A stretch of 64,000 nucleotides of DNA from Palsa-1033 sp963735455 (GTDB lineage: Bacteria > Chloroflexota > Limnocylindria > Limnocylindrales > CSP1-4): positions 62,001 to 126,000 of the forward strand of contig CAVTKZ010000004.1 of NCBI GenBank assembly GCA_963735455.1, written 5' to 3'. Both the position numbers and the translations under genes were made by a program. Positions 1 through 8,226 of the stretch are shown piece by piece (positions within the stretch are counted from its first letter, which is position 1; every line of letters starts with the position of its first letter). Under the pieces are notes generated by a model, which was not told the DNA's origin, did no database searches, and worked only from the letters and a program-made list of their open reading frames with translations.

Positions 1-1285
1 CCGGCAGCACGGCCGGCATCCGGAGGACCTCGAACAGGACCGACAGGATCGGCGGGTAGTGGCCCCGGGCGAGCAAGCGGAAGGCGACAAACTGGAGGCC
101 CAGGGTGAGCACGAAGAACGGCGCGAAGATCACGCCCGGGGCGTTGATCGGGACCGCACCGGTCAGGACCACCGCGACCGGGATCAGCATGTACGACAGG
201 GTTCGCCATGAGTCGAACCAGCCGAAGAGGGTGGTCAGGAACGACAGCCGCTGGCCGGCGTTGAGGCCCGGCCCGAAGAGCGGGTTCTCGCGGCGCAGGA
301 CCTGCATCGCGCCCTTCGCCCAGCGGTTGCGCTGGAGGAGGTAGGCCCGGGCATCGTCGGGCGCAAGGCCGCGGGCCAGGACCTCGTTGTGGTAGACCCC
401 GGTCCAGCCGGCCCGATACATCCGGATCGTGGTGTGGATGTCCTCGGTCACGCTGTCGATGCTGACCCCGCCCACCGAGCGCAGGGCGCTGGTCCGGACG
501 AGAGCGCACGTCCCGCACCAGAAGGGCGCCGACCAGCGGGTCTTGGCCGGCGCGATCACCCGGTAGAAGACGGCCTCCTCGTTGAACGTCCGGCCGTTCG
601 ACTGGCGCTCGTGCTCAAACGACTCGAGGTTGTAGAAGTCCTGGGGGGTCTGGACGAAGGCCAGCCGGTCGTCGTCGAAGTAGGGCAGGGTGGCCGTCAG
701 GAAGCGGGCCGTCGGGATGTGGTCCGCGTCGAGCACGGCAATGATGTCGACCTCGATCCGGTCGAGGGCGTAGTTCAGGTTGCCGGCCTTCGCGTTGCGG
801 TTGTCCGGGCGGGCCAGGTAGCGCGCACCCAGCTCCTCGGCGAGGACGCGGACCCCGTCCCGCCGGCCGTCGTCGAGGACCCACGTCTCATGGGCCGGCT
901 CGAGGGCGACCGCGGCGGCAATCGTCGGCAGGAGGATCTCGGTCGGCTCGTTGAAGGTCGGGATCAGGACCGCCACCTTCCAGCGCTCCAGGTCGTGGGC
1001 GATCGGCGGGGTCTCGGGATCCAGGTTCCACAGGGCGACCGTGTACAAGACCAGGCCCAGCGCGTTGTGGAGCTCGACCACGAACATCGGGATCGCCACC
1101 CACCACCAGGCCAGATCGATCGTGCCGGTCAGCCGCCAGCCGAGGTAAAGCGCCGTGACAACGATCGCGGCGAGGGCCCAGCCACGCACGAGGAGCTTCT
1201 TGCCGGCCGTCTCGGGCATCGGCAGCGAGCCGTCCGGGAAGCTGCGGACGGCCGCATCGCTGCGCAAGTGGGCGGTGGTGGCCAT
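1..1285 (-). CDS. Glycosyltransferase family 2, cellulose-synthase (BcsA)-like, partial
   Basis: Membrane processive glycosyltransferase that would polymerise a polysaccharide from a UDP-sugar. The reading frame runs from ATG at 1285 to the left edge (about 428 codons), so the C-terminus is missing. Two N-terminal hydrophobic segments are followed by a GT-A domain with DDG, LDADH (D-x-D), a TED motif and QRNRWAKGA (the QxxRW acceptor motif), then further hydrophobic segments towards the edge. An in-frame stop lies eight codons upstream of the ATG, which limits the start. It is divergent from the cyclase gene at 1466. The family is clear; whether the product is cellulose or another beta-glucan cannot be told, and no PilZ domain or partner subunit is visible in this part. 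Confidence 0.9.
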   Translation of the reverse strand, partial: MATTAHLRSDAAVRSFPDGSLPMPETAGKKLLVRGWALAAIVVTALYLGWRLTGTIDLAWWWVAIPMFVVELHNALGLVLYTVALWNLDPETPPIAHDLERWKVAVLIPTFNEPTEILLPTIAAAVALEPAHETWVLDDGRRDGVRVLAEELGARYLARPDNRNAKAGNLNYALDRIEVDIIAVLDADHIPTARFLTATLPYFDDDRLAFVQTPQDFYNLESFEHERQSNGRTFNEEAVFYRVIAPAKTRWSAPFWCGTCALVRTSALRSVGGVSIDSVTEDIHTTIRMYRAGWTGVYHNEVLARGLAPDDARAYLLQRNRWAKGAMQVLRRENPLFGPGLNAGQRLSFLTTLFGWFDSWRTLSYMLIPVAVVLTGAVPINAPGVIFAPFFVLTLGLQFVAFRLLARGHYPPILSVLFEVLRMPAVLP

Positions 1286-1452
1286 GGCCGCGACATGCTG
1301 GGCGCGATCCTAACCGCACCGAAATCCAGCGAATGTCCCCGGTCCAGATCGCCAATGGTCCGCGGTCGGGCTTCTCTGGAGATGGTCCTGTCGAGCGACC
1401 GGCGCGGTGCGATCGTCCCGAGCCACCCGTAGCCCCGTGGGATTCCTTGCAC

Positions 1453-1465
1453 TACGCTACGGGCC
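1453..1465 (+). promoter_or_regulatory. -10 box of leaderless cyclase-1 gene
   Basis: TACGCT at 1453-1458 is 7 nt before the GTG start. The paralogous gene at 26537 has the same TACGCT 6 nt before its GTG, and in both a TGGGATTC precedes the box. Shared sequence in front of two paralogues supports a real promoter; the leaderless reading is inference. Confidence 0.5.
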
Positions 1466-3103
1466 GTGATCTGCCCGAACTGCGCCACCGAGAACAAGCC
1501 GGGTCGCAAGTTCTGCGTGGCCTGCGCCACGCCGCTGGCGACGGCCTGCCCGAATTGCGGCGCGGCGTTCGATCCGGGCGACGTCTTCTGCGGCGAGTGC
1601 GGCACGCCGCTCGGTGGCGGCCAGCCGGCGGCGCGGACCGCGGCCTCGGGATTCGGGGTCGGACCCGCGAGCGCAACCCGCGGCACGAGTGGCGGTGCGA
1701 GTGGCAGCCCGGCGCCGGCGCCCGGAACGCCGGCTGCGCTCGCCGAGCGCCGTCTCGTCACCGTCCTCTTCGCCGATCTCGTCGGATTTACGCCCTTCGC
1801 CGAGGAGCGTGACGCCGAGGAGGTGCGCGACACTCTGACCCGCTACTTCGAGCTCGCCTCGGACGTGATCGGCCGCTACGGCGGGACCGTCGAGAAGTTC
1901 ATCGGCGACGCGGTGATGGCCGTCTGGGGCGCGCCAACGGCTCGCGAGGACGACGCCGAGCGTGCCGTCCGGGCCGCACTCGACCTGGTCGATGTCGTGA
2001 AGGGGCTCGGCCCGACGATCCAGGCCCGGGCCGGCGTGCTGACCGGTGAGGCCGCGGTGACCCTCGGCGCGACGAACCAGGGGATGGTCGCCGGCGACCT
2101 CGTCAACACCGCGGCCCGCCTCCAAAGCGTGGCCCAGCCTGGAACCGTCCTGGTCGGCGAGCCAACGATGCGCGCCGCGAGCGCGGCAATCGCCTTCGAG
2201 GAAGCTGGCGAGCAGGTGCTCAAGGGCAAGCAGGCGCCGGTCGCGGCGTATCGGGCCCTGCGGGTCGTCAGCCAGCGTGGCGGCCAGGGCCGGTCGGACC
2301 TGCCCGAGCCGCCGTTCGTCGGCCGCGACGAGGAATTGCGCCTGCTCAAGGACCTGATCGCCACGACCGGCCGCGATCGCAAGACGCGCCTCGTCTCGAT
2401 CACCGGGCCCGGCGGGATCGGCAAGAGCCGGCTCGCCTGGGAGCTCGAGAAGTACATCGACGGGATCAGCGAGACGATCTACTGGCACCGTGGCCGCTCG
2501 CCGGCCTATGGCGAGGGGATCACCTTCTGGGCGCTGGGCGAGATGGTCCGCCGCCGGGCGCGGCTGGCCGAGACCGACGACGAGGCGGCCACCCGCGACC
2601 GGATCCGGTCGACCGTCGCCGATTTCGTGCCTGACGAGGAGGACCGGCGCTGGGTGGAGCCGGCACTCCTGACCCTCCTCGGTCTCGAGCCGGCGCCGGC
2701 CGGTGGCCGCGACGTCCTGTTCGCCGCCTGGCGGATCTTCTTCGAGCGAATCGCCGAGCGAGGCACCACGGTCCTGCTCTTCGAGGACCTCCAGTGGGCC
2801 GACACCGGCCTGCTCGACTTCATCGAGCAGCTCCTGGAATGGTCGAAGAACGTGCCCCTGATCGTGGTCACGCTCGCGCGGCCGGAGCTGTTCGACCGGC
2901 GGCCCGACTGGGGCAGCGCCACGCGCAACCTGACCCGGCTCGCCCTCGAGCCGCTCGACGACGGGGCCATGCGCCGGCTGCTCGACGGCTTCGTGCCCGG
3001 CCTGCCCGACGACGCGATCGCGGCGATCCTCGGCCCGCGCCGACGGGATGCCGCTGTACGCCGTGGAGACGGTCCGTTCGCTCGTCGCCGACGGGCGCCT
3101 TGA
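1466..3103 (+). CDS. Zinc-ribbon / class III adenylate cyclase / AAA ATPase regulator, N-terminal part (frameshifted)
   Basis: N-terminal two thirds of a cytoplasmic signalling protein. Residues 3-48 form a double zinc ribbon (CPNC, CVAC, CPNC, CGEC). A class III cyclase domain follows at about 95-270 with metal-binding Asp in FADLVGF and FIGDAVMAVWG, the purine-selecting Lys in EKFIGD, and the NTAAR Asn/Arg pair, so it should make cAMP. An AAA/STAND-type NTPase starts near 295 (Walker A GPGGIGKS, Walker B LLFEDLQWAD). The start is GTG 1466, placing the zinc ribbon at the extreme N-terminus. At 3032-3033 one extra G (CTCGGCCCG where CTCGCCCG is expected) throws the frame; the protein continues in the next frame in the feature at 3048. 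Together they make about 1,200 residues. A close paralogue lies at 22973-26537. Confidence 0.88.
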   Translation: MICPNCATENKPGRKFCVACATPLATACPNCGAAFDPGDVFCGECGTPLGGGQPAARTAASGFGVGPASATRGTSGGASGSPAPAPGTPAALAERRLVTVLFADLVGFTPFAEERDAEEVRDTLTRYFELASDVIGRYGGTVEKFIGDAVMAVWGAPTAREDDAERAVRAALDLVDVVKGLGPTIQARAGVLTGEAAVTLGATNQGMVAGDLVNTAARLQSVAQPGTVLVGEPTMRAASAAIAFEEAGEQVLKGKQAPVAAYRALRVVSQRGGQGRSDLPEPPFVGRDEELRLLKDLIATTGRDRKTRLVSITGPGGIGKSRLAWELEKYIDGISETIYWHRGRSPAYGEGITFWALGEMVRRRARLAETDDEAATRDRIRSTVADFVPDEEDRRWVEPALLTLLGLEPAPAGGRDVLFAAWRIFFERIAERGTTVLLFEDLQWADTGLLDFIEQLLEWSKNVPLIVVTLARPELFDRRPDWGSATRNLTRLALEPLDDGAMRRLLDGFVPGLPDDAIAAILGPRRRDAAVRRGDGPFARRRRAP

Positions 3104-5069
3104 ACGCGACGGCGACGCCTACCGACCAGTCGGCGAGCTCGGCACGCTGGCGATCCCGGACACGCTCCGGTCGCTGATCGCCAGCCGGCTCGATGCCCTC
3201 GACCCCGCCGATCGGAGCCTGGTCGCCGATGCATCGGTGCTCGGGCAGGCGTTCGTGGTGACCGGCCTGGCCGCGGTCAGCGGGCAGACCGCCGAGGCGC
3301 TCGAGCCACGGCTCAAGGGCCTCGTCCGGCGCGAGCTGTTCGATGTCGAGATCGATCCGCGCAGCCCCGAGCGCGGCCAGTACCACTTCGTCCAGTCGCT
3401 GATCCGCGAGGTCGCCTACGGCACCCTGGCCAAGCGGGAGCGGCGAACCCGGCACCTCGCCGCCGCCCGCTACTTCGAGGCCCTCGGCGAGGACGAGCTG
3501 GCCGGCGCGCTGGCCTCGCACTATCTCGCCGCCCACGAGGCGTCGGCCGAAGGCGCCGAGGCAGACGCCGTCGCGATCCAGGCCCGGCTGGCACTGTCCG
3601 GCGCGGCCGAGCGAGCCGCGACCCTGGGCAGCCTCGACCAGGCCGTGGCGTATCTCAACCAGGCGATCGCGATCACCGCCGATCCCGGCGAGCGTGCCGC
3701 GCTCTTTCTGCGGGCGGCCCGCTCGGCCAACGACGCGGCCTTGCACGAGCAGGCCGAACACCTCATTCGGGCCGCCATCGACCTGGCCCGCTCGAACGGC
3801 GATCTCCAGACGACCGGCGAGGCCGAGGCGCTCCATGGCGACATCCTCATCGACTGGGGCCGGACCTCCGAGGCCGCTGAGGTCCTCGAGGCGGCCTTGG
3901 CGGCGTTCCCGGAATCGGGTACCGGCGAGGTCAGGGCGACGCTCCTCGCCAGCCTGTCGCGCGCCTATATGCGGACGGGCCGACCGGCCCAGGCGGTGGC
4001 GACTGCCGACCTGGCCCTCGACCTCGCCGAGCACTTGGACCTGGACCGGATCATCGCCGAGACGTTCAACAACAAGGGCTCAGCGTTGGGCTACCTCGGC
4101 CGCCGACGGGAGGCCCTGGTCCTGTTGAAGGCGTCAATCGAGGCCGCCCACGCCGGCGGCTTTGTCGCCGCCGAGACCCGGGCGATGAGCAACTTCGGTG
4201 CGCAGTCGGAGGACGTTCGCACGAGCGCTGAGATGTACCGGGCCGCCACAGAGCTGGCCCGCCGGGTTGGCAACCGGAACATGGCCAACTGGGCATTGGT
4301 GGCGAGCCGCTACGGCAACCTGATGCTCGCCGAAGGCTGGGACGAGGTGATCGAGGAGAGCCAGGACGAGCATGCGGACGACCAGGACAGTCCCCAGGAC
4401 GTGATGCGCCGGCTGTCCGTGCTCACCTTCTTTCTGGCTCCACGCGGCGATTCCCTCGAGGCGCTCATCGACCGGATGGCCGAGCTCGTCGACCAGGTGT
4501 CCGACAAGGCGGCGCCGGCGATCCTGCACTTTGCGCGCTCCCAACAGGCCCTGCGCGCAGGCGACTATGAGCAGGCGATCGACGAGGGGCTCCTCGCCGC
4601 GGAGGATTCAGCGCTCCGCCGGATCTACCTGAGCACCTCGATGCGCCCGGCCTTGTGGGGTCGAGACCTGGCCCGCGGGCGCGAGATCGCGAGCTTGCTC
4701 GATGCGGATCCGGCGACTGGGATCGACGTCACTGCCAGCCGGGCAGCAGCGCACGCCGGGATCGCCGCGCTCGAAGGTCGGACCGACGAGGCGGTCAACG
4801 GCTTTCGCCAAGCGTTCGCGGGCTTCCGTACGATGGGCGCTACGTACCTGCTGGCGTCCTACCAACTCGACATGGTCGTCGTCCTGGGGCCGGATCATCC
4901 GGCTGCTCGCGAGGCGGCCGCGGAGGCCCGGCCGATCCTCGAGCGAATCAAGGCGCGGTTCTGGCTGGAGATCCTCGACGCAGCACTCGCCTCCGGCCCC
5001 GTACCAACGGCGGCGCCGCCTCTTGCGCCGAAGCCTGACCCGCGCCCGCTCGAGGCGCCACGGGCTTAA
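3048..5069 (+). CDS. C-terminal part of the cyclase-AAA regulator (AAA lid and TPR repeats)
   Basis: Continuation of the gene at 1466 after a one-base frame change. The first 40 residues (PLYAVETVRSL onwards) belong to the AAA module, and the DTLRSLIASRLDALDPADRS region is its winged-helix-like lid. From about residue 150 to the end are helical tetratricopeptide-like repeats (for example AAEVLEAALAAFPESGTGEV), a typical effector-sensing tail of MalT/LuxR-like STAND proteins. The same domains are fused in the paralogue at 22973-24985. It is not likely to be an independent gene: no ribosome site precedes the internal ATG and homology is continuous across the shift. The last 20 residues are Pro/Ala-rich. 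Confidence 0.85.
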   Translation: MPLYAVETVRSLVADGRLERDGDAYRPVGELGTLAIPDTLRSLIASRLDALDPADRSLVADASVLGQAFVVTGLAAVSGQTAEALEPRLKGLVRRELFDVEIDPRSPERGQYHFVQSLIREVAYGTLAKRERRTRHLAAARYFEALGEDELAGALASHYLAAHEASAEGAEADAVAIQARLALSGAAERAATLGSLDQAVAYLNQAIAITADPGERAALFLRAARSANDAALHEQAEHLIRAAIDLARSNGDLQTTGEAEALHGDILIDWGRTSEAAEVLEAALAAFPESGTGEVRATLLASLSRAYMRTGRPAQAVATADLALDLAEHLDLDRIIAETFNNKGSALGYLGRRREALVLLKASIEAAHAGGFVAAETRAMSNFGAQSEDVRTSAEMYRAATELARRVGNRNMANWALVASRYGNLMLAEGWDEVIEESQDEHADDQDSPQDVMRRLSVLTFFLAPRGDSLEALIDRMAELVDQVSDKAAPAILHFARSQQALRAGDYEQAIDEGLLAAEDSALRRIYLSTSMRPALWGRDLARGREIASLLDADPATGIDVTASRAAAHAGIAALEGRTDEAVNGFRQAFAGFRTMGATYLLASYQLDMVVVLGPDHPAAREAAAEARPILERIKARFWLEILDAALASGPVPTAAPPLAPKPDPRPLEAPRA

Positions 5070-5725
5070 TCGGCCGGTTCGAGGAGCTCGTGCCGGAGTG
5101 CCGCGCCAAGCCACTTGGTGTAGCGCTCGGGTGACCAGCCCCGGATCTTGACGAGCATATGAAACAGGCCAGGATCGACCAGGACCCAGACGAGGTCGGC
5201 GGCTGCCTCGGGGTCGAGCCCGGGCCGGAGGGTCCCCTTTGACGCGGCGTCTGCGACGACGTGCGCCGCACCGATCCGACGCTCGCCCTGGATCTTGTCC
5301 CAGACGGGACGAAGATCGGGATCGGCCGACGCCGCTCCCCGGATTGCCTCGTAGATCGCGGCGACCCGACCGCCGAGCTCGACGATCAGCCCGGCATACC
5401 GTTCGAGATAGCGGCGCGGATCAGGCTCGGCGCGGATGGCGATCGACTGCGGCCGGAGCGGCAGGGGAATGTCAACGTCGTCGCCGACGAGCGCAACGTC
5501 ATACGCCGTTTTGAGCAGGGCCGCCTTGCTGCCACAGGCCGTGAACACGGTCGCCCGGCTGACCCCCGCCTCCTCCGCGATGGCCTCGATCGACGTCGCG
5601 CCATAGCCGTCGCGCACGAAGAGGAGCGTCGCTGCGTCGATGATCGCCCGCCGGGTTTGGCCGGCCTGGGCCGAACGCAAGGGCGATCGATACCTGCGCT
5701 TGACAGCCGGTTCGTCGTTGAGCAT
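5066..5725 (-). CDS. TetR/AcrR family transcriptional regulator
   Basis: Dimeric DNA-binding repressor. The N-terminal helix-turn-helix is clear (TRRAIIDAATLLFVRDGYGATSI.. AEEAGVSRATVFTACGSKAALL), followed by a variable ligand-binding helical domain; about 219 residues is a normal length. ATG 5725 is chosen because TATACT (5737-5732) is 6 nt upstream, the leaderless spacing common in this window; GTG 5731 is two codons further up. It is divergent from the SnoaL-NmrA pair at 5797, with an operator-like repeat between them, so it probably represses both itself and that pair. The helix reads ATVFTACGSKAALL where TetR proteins usually have TVYxHFxSKxxLL. The inducer is unknown. The 3' end overlaps the end of the convergent cyclase gene by 4 nt. 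Confidence 0.9.
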   Translation of the reverse strand: MLNDEPAVKRRYRSPLRSAQAGQTRRAIIDAATLLFVRDGYGATSIEAIAEEAGVSRATVFTACGSKAALLKTAYDVALVGDDVDIPLPLRPQSIAIRAEPDPRRYLERYAGLIVELGGRVAAIYEAIRGAASADPDLRPVWDKIQGERRIGAAHVVADAASKGTLRPGLDPEAAADLVWVLVDPGLFHMLVKIRGWSPERYTKWLGAALRHELLEPAD

Positions 5726-5730
5726 ACTCA

Positions 5731-5762
5731 CAGTATAGTCAATCAGTGGACAGTCTAGTCAA
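5731..5762. promoter_or_regulatory. Direct-repeat operator candidate between tetR and snoaL genes
   Basis: CAGTATAGTCAA (5731-5742) and CAGTCTAGTCAA (5751-5762) are 11/12 identical and start exactly 20 bp apart, two helical turns. The first copy contains the complement of the TATACT -10 box of the TetR gene, so a bound protein would block its promoter. The divergent placement makes the adjacent TetR the obvious candidate ligand; that assignment is inference. Confidence 0.5.
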
Positions 5763-5796
5763 CCGAGCCAAGTCACCACCAAGGAGCCCAACGATC

Positions 5797-6258
5797 ATGA
5801 TCGCCGAACCGGGAACCGTCAGCGACGCCAGTGCAGTCGTCCATCGACTCCAGCTCGCGACCAATGCGCACGACCTGGACGCGGTCGTGGCCTGTTTCGC
5901 GGCTGATTATCTCAGTGAGATCCCGGCGCACCCGGCGCGGACCTTCCGGGGCAGCGAGCAGGTTCGCCGCAATTGGGCCCAGATCCTCGGCGGCGTGCCC
6001 GACCTCCACTCGGAGCTCATTCGAGAAGCTGTCGACGGCAATGTGGTCTGGGCGGAATGGGAGTGGAGCGGAACCCGTCGGGATGGCGCGCCGCACCTGA
6101 TGCGGGGCACGACGATCCTGGGCATCGAGGATGGCAGCATCGGCTGGGCCCGGTTCTACATGGAACCCGTGGTCGACGATGGCGGGCCGGTCGGACGGGC
6201 CGTTGCCGCGACGCTGGGCGCCGGCGCGCCGATCGAGCCTGCGAGCTCGGTCCGATGA
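5797..6258 (+). CDS. SnoaL-like / nuclear transport factor 2-fold polyketide-cyclase-like protein
   Basis: Small protein (153 residues) of the NTF2-like fold, a barrel used for ester cyclases, isomerases and limonene-epoxide-type hydrolases. Diagnostic signs are VVHRLQLATNAHDLDAVVACFAADY at the N-terminus, the ARTFRGSEQVRRNWAQI segment, and the strand WAEWEWSGTRRDG. The start ATG 5797 has an AAGGAG site at 5781-5786; an earlier in-frame GTG at 5746 lies inside the operator repeat and is less likely. The stop overlaps the start of the NmrA-like gene (ATGA), so the two are translationally coupled. A substrate cannot be assigned; pairing with a NAD(P)H-binding protein under a TetR suggests handling of a small organic compound. 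Confidence 0.85.
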   Translation: MIAEPGTVSDASAVVHRLQLATNAHDLDAVVACFAADYLSEIPAHPARTFRGSEQVRRNWAQILGGVPDLHSELIREAVDGNVVWAEWEWSGTRRDGAPHLMRGTTILGIEDGSIGWARFYMEPVVDDGGPVGRAVAATLGAGAPIEPASSVR

Positions 6259-7160
6259 TCGCAGTGATTGGCGCTTCCGGCACCCTCGGGCCACTCCTCG
6301 TCCCGCTTCTCGTCGGCCGGGGCGAGCCCGTTCGCGTCGTGACGCGCGACCCGGATGGCGCTGCGGCGCGCCTCGCAGGCGTCGAGCTCATGACCGGCGA
6401 CGTGACCAGGGTCGATGACGCGCGCCGGGCCGTCGAAGGTGCCCGCGTCGTCGTGTCGGCGATCACCGGCTTCGGCTCGCCGAGCGGTGTCGTGGCAGTG
6501 GACCAGGACGGCAACCGAACCCTGGCCAAGGCAGCAGCCGATGCCGGTGTCGAGCACTACGTGCTGCTCTCGGTCTGCGGTGCATCCGCCGTCCATCCCA
6601 TCCCACTGTTCCGAGCCAAGCACGCGGCCGAAGAGGCCGTCCGGGCGAGCGGCCTCAGCTGGACGATCATTCGACCCTCGGCCTACCTCGAGACGTGGCT
6701 CGGGATCATTGGTGGACCGCTCCTCGCGACCGGCAAGACGCTGGTCTTCGGTCGAGGCGAAAACCTGATCAACTTCGTGTCGGCGGTCGATGTGGCCCGC
6801 TTCGTCGATCTGGCGATCAGCGACCCGACGATGCGCGGACGCGTCGTCGATGCCGTCGGCCCGGCCAACCTGACCCTGAATCAGCTCGTCGAGGAGGTGG
6901 AGCGGGCGTCCGGTCGGACCGGCCGTATCTCGCACTTCCCGCGGCCCGCGATGCGCCTGCTGTCGGTTGTCCTCCGGCCGATCAATCGGATGCGAGCGGG
7001 CCAGGTCCAGGCGGCGCTCGTCATGGACACCAGGGAGATGACCCTCGACACCAGTGCGGCCCTCCCAGCCGATCCGGCGACCCCGCTCAGCACCGTCGCC
7101 GACGTCGCGGCCCGCATGTTCGGCCACGCCGCTCTGCCATTGGTGGCTCAGCCGGCCTAG
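6255..7160 (+). CDS. NmrA-like NAD(P)-binding short-chain protein
   Basis: Rossmann-fold protein of the atypical SDR group (301 residues). The N-terminal dinucleotide site is MIAVIGASGTLGPLLVPLL (GxxGxxG). VVSAITGFGSP and the HYVLLSVCGAS strand are typical of NmrA/YwnB-type proteins, which bind NAD(P) and act as redox sensors or quinone/sugar reductases; the usual YxxxK catalytic pair is not evident, favouring a binding or reductase role without classical SDR chemistry. ATG 6255 overlaps the SnoaL stop by 4 nt. Its 3' end overlaps the convergent LLM gene by 4 nt. Likely co-regulated with the SnoaL gene by the divergent TetR. Confidence 0.88.
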   Translation: MIAVIGASGTLGPLLVPLLVGRGEPVRVVTRDPDGAAARLAGVELMTGDVTRVDDARRAVEGARVVVSAITGFGSPSGVVAVDQDGNRTLAKAAADAGVEHYVLLSVCGASAVHPIPLFRAKHAAEEAVRASGLSWTIIRPSAYLETWLGIIGGPLLATGKTLVFGRGENLINFVSAVDVARFVDLAISDPTMRGRVVDAVGPANLTLNQLVEEVERASGRTGRISHFPRPAMRLLSVVLRPINRMRAGQVQAALVMDTREMTLDTSAALPADPATPLSTVADVAARMFGHAALPLVAQPA

Positions 7161-8077
7161 GCTTTCAACGCCTCGACGATCGGGGCGAGCTGGTCGATGG
7201 CCCGTGACGTCATCGAGGGGAACGGGCCGGTGTCATCCGGATCGCCCGTGAAGAACGTGACGTGACGCAGGCCCGCGACGCGCATCTCCTGGAGCTTGGC
7301 GATCACCTCGACATCGTCGCCGGCCAGTGAATCCGGGCGGGTGTCGGCGGCCGACTTGTCCAGCTCGAGTCGGACGCAGGTGGTCAGGGGCAGGGTCGTC
7401 GGGTCGCGGCCAACCAGCTCGCAGGCCTCGGCAACCGCGGCCATCGCGTCGCGGACCGAATTGGCGCCGGTCAGGTTCTCGCTCCAGTTGACGGCATCGG
7501 CCCAGCGGGCGGCGACACCAAGCGTCCTCGGCCGGCCGGCGGCGATCCAGAGCGGCGGCCCGCCCGGCCGCGGGCCCTGCGGCTTGGGCTTCGCTCCGGC
7601 CAGGTGGAAGAACTGGCCGTCGAAGGTGAGCGGCGCATCCTCGCGCAGGAGCCGGGCGGTGATCTCGACCGCCTCGACGAAGCGGCCGACGTGCTTGTGG
7701 CTGTCGTAGCCGAGCTGGGCCCAGCGGTGATCGGTCGGGCCGACCCCGGCGCCGAGGCCCAGGATCAGTCGGCCGCCGCTGACCTCGTCGAACGACTCGG
7801 CCATCGAGGCGACCAGCGCCGGCGAGCGATAGCCGGCGCACAGGACGAGCGGCCCGAGCTCGACCCGGGAGGTTGCCTCAGCCAGCGCCGGCAGGATCGA
7901 CCACGGCTCCCAGAAGCCAGGTTCGTCGGCGACCCAGATCGTGTCGACGCCGATCTGCTCCAGGCCGATCCCCAGCTCGCGCATCTCTGCCCAGCGCGGG
8001 CCGGGCTTGCCGGGCGGACCCCAGGTGGTGACGTAGGCGCCGATCCCGAGGCGATCGTCAGGCAGGGAGCTGGTCAT
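7157..8077 (-). CDS. LLM-class F420-dependent (luciferase-like) oxidoreductase
   Basis: TIM-barrel flavin/F420 oxidoreductase of the luciferase-like monooxygenase superfamily, 306 residues. Recognisable blocks are IGVDTIWVADEPGFWEPWS, RVELGPLVLCAGYRSPALVASMAESFDEVSGGRLILGLGAG, and the conserved PLWIAAGRPRTLGVAARWAD segment. Members in actinobacteria and Chloroflexota generally use coenzyme F420; this is inferred from the subfamily, not shown by a residue. ATG 8077 is preceded by TACAAT 7 nt upstream, a leaderless arrangement. A palindrome at 8115-8131 lies in the short divergent region shared with the GGDEF gene. Confidence 0.9.
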   Translation of the reverse strand: MTSSLPDDRLGIGAYVTTWGPPGKPGPRWAEMRELGIGLEQIGVDTIWVADEPGFWEPWSILPALAEATSRVELGPLVLCAGYRSPALVASMAESFDEVSGGRLILGLGAGVGPTDHRWAQLGYDSHKHVGRFVEAVEITARLLREDAPLTFDGQFFHLAGAKPKPQGPRPGGPPLWIAAGRPRTLGVAARWADAVNWSENLTGANSVRDAMAAVAEACELVGRDPTTLPLTTCVRLELDKSAADTRPDSLAGDDVEVIAKLQEMRVAGLRHVTFFTGDPDDTGPFPSMTSRAIDQLAPIVEALKA

Positions 8078-8114
8078 CGGCGGGATTGTACGGGCCCCGG
8101 GTCAGGGACGGCGA

Positions 8115-8131
8115 CATGACGAATTGTCATG
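8115..8131. promoter_or_regulatory. Perfect inverted repeat in the LLM/GGDEF divergent region
   Basis: CATGAC, spacer GAATT, GTCATG: a 17-bp perfect dyad 24 bp upstream of the TACAAT box of the LLM gene. Size and symmetry fit a dimeric regulator site. No nearby regulator is obvious. Confidence 0.4.
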
Positions 8132-8226
8132 ACGCGTTGGTGCCAGGGTGCAACGCTTCTTGAACCTTGCGAGGGCCGCCGAGCAGCTCGACCAAGGGTG
8201 GGTGTAGCGACCCCCGGGGTGGACCG

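Noticed and set aside
389..1432. 347-codon plus-strand open frame opposite the glycosyltransferase
   Set aside because: The minus strand carries D-x-D, TED and QxxRW motifs; the plus frame is compositionally biased only.
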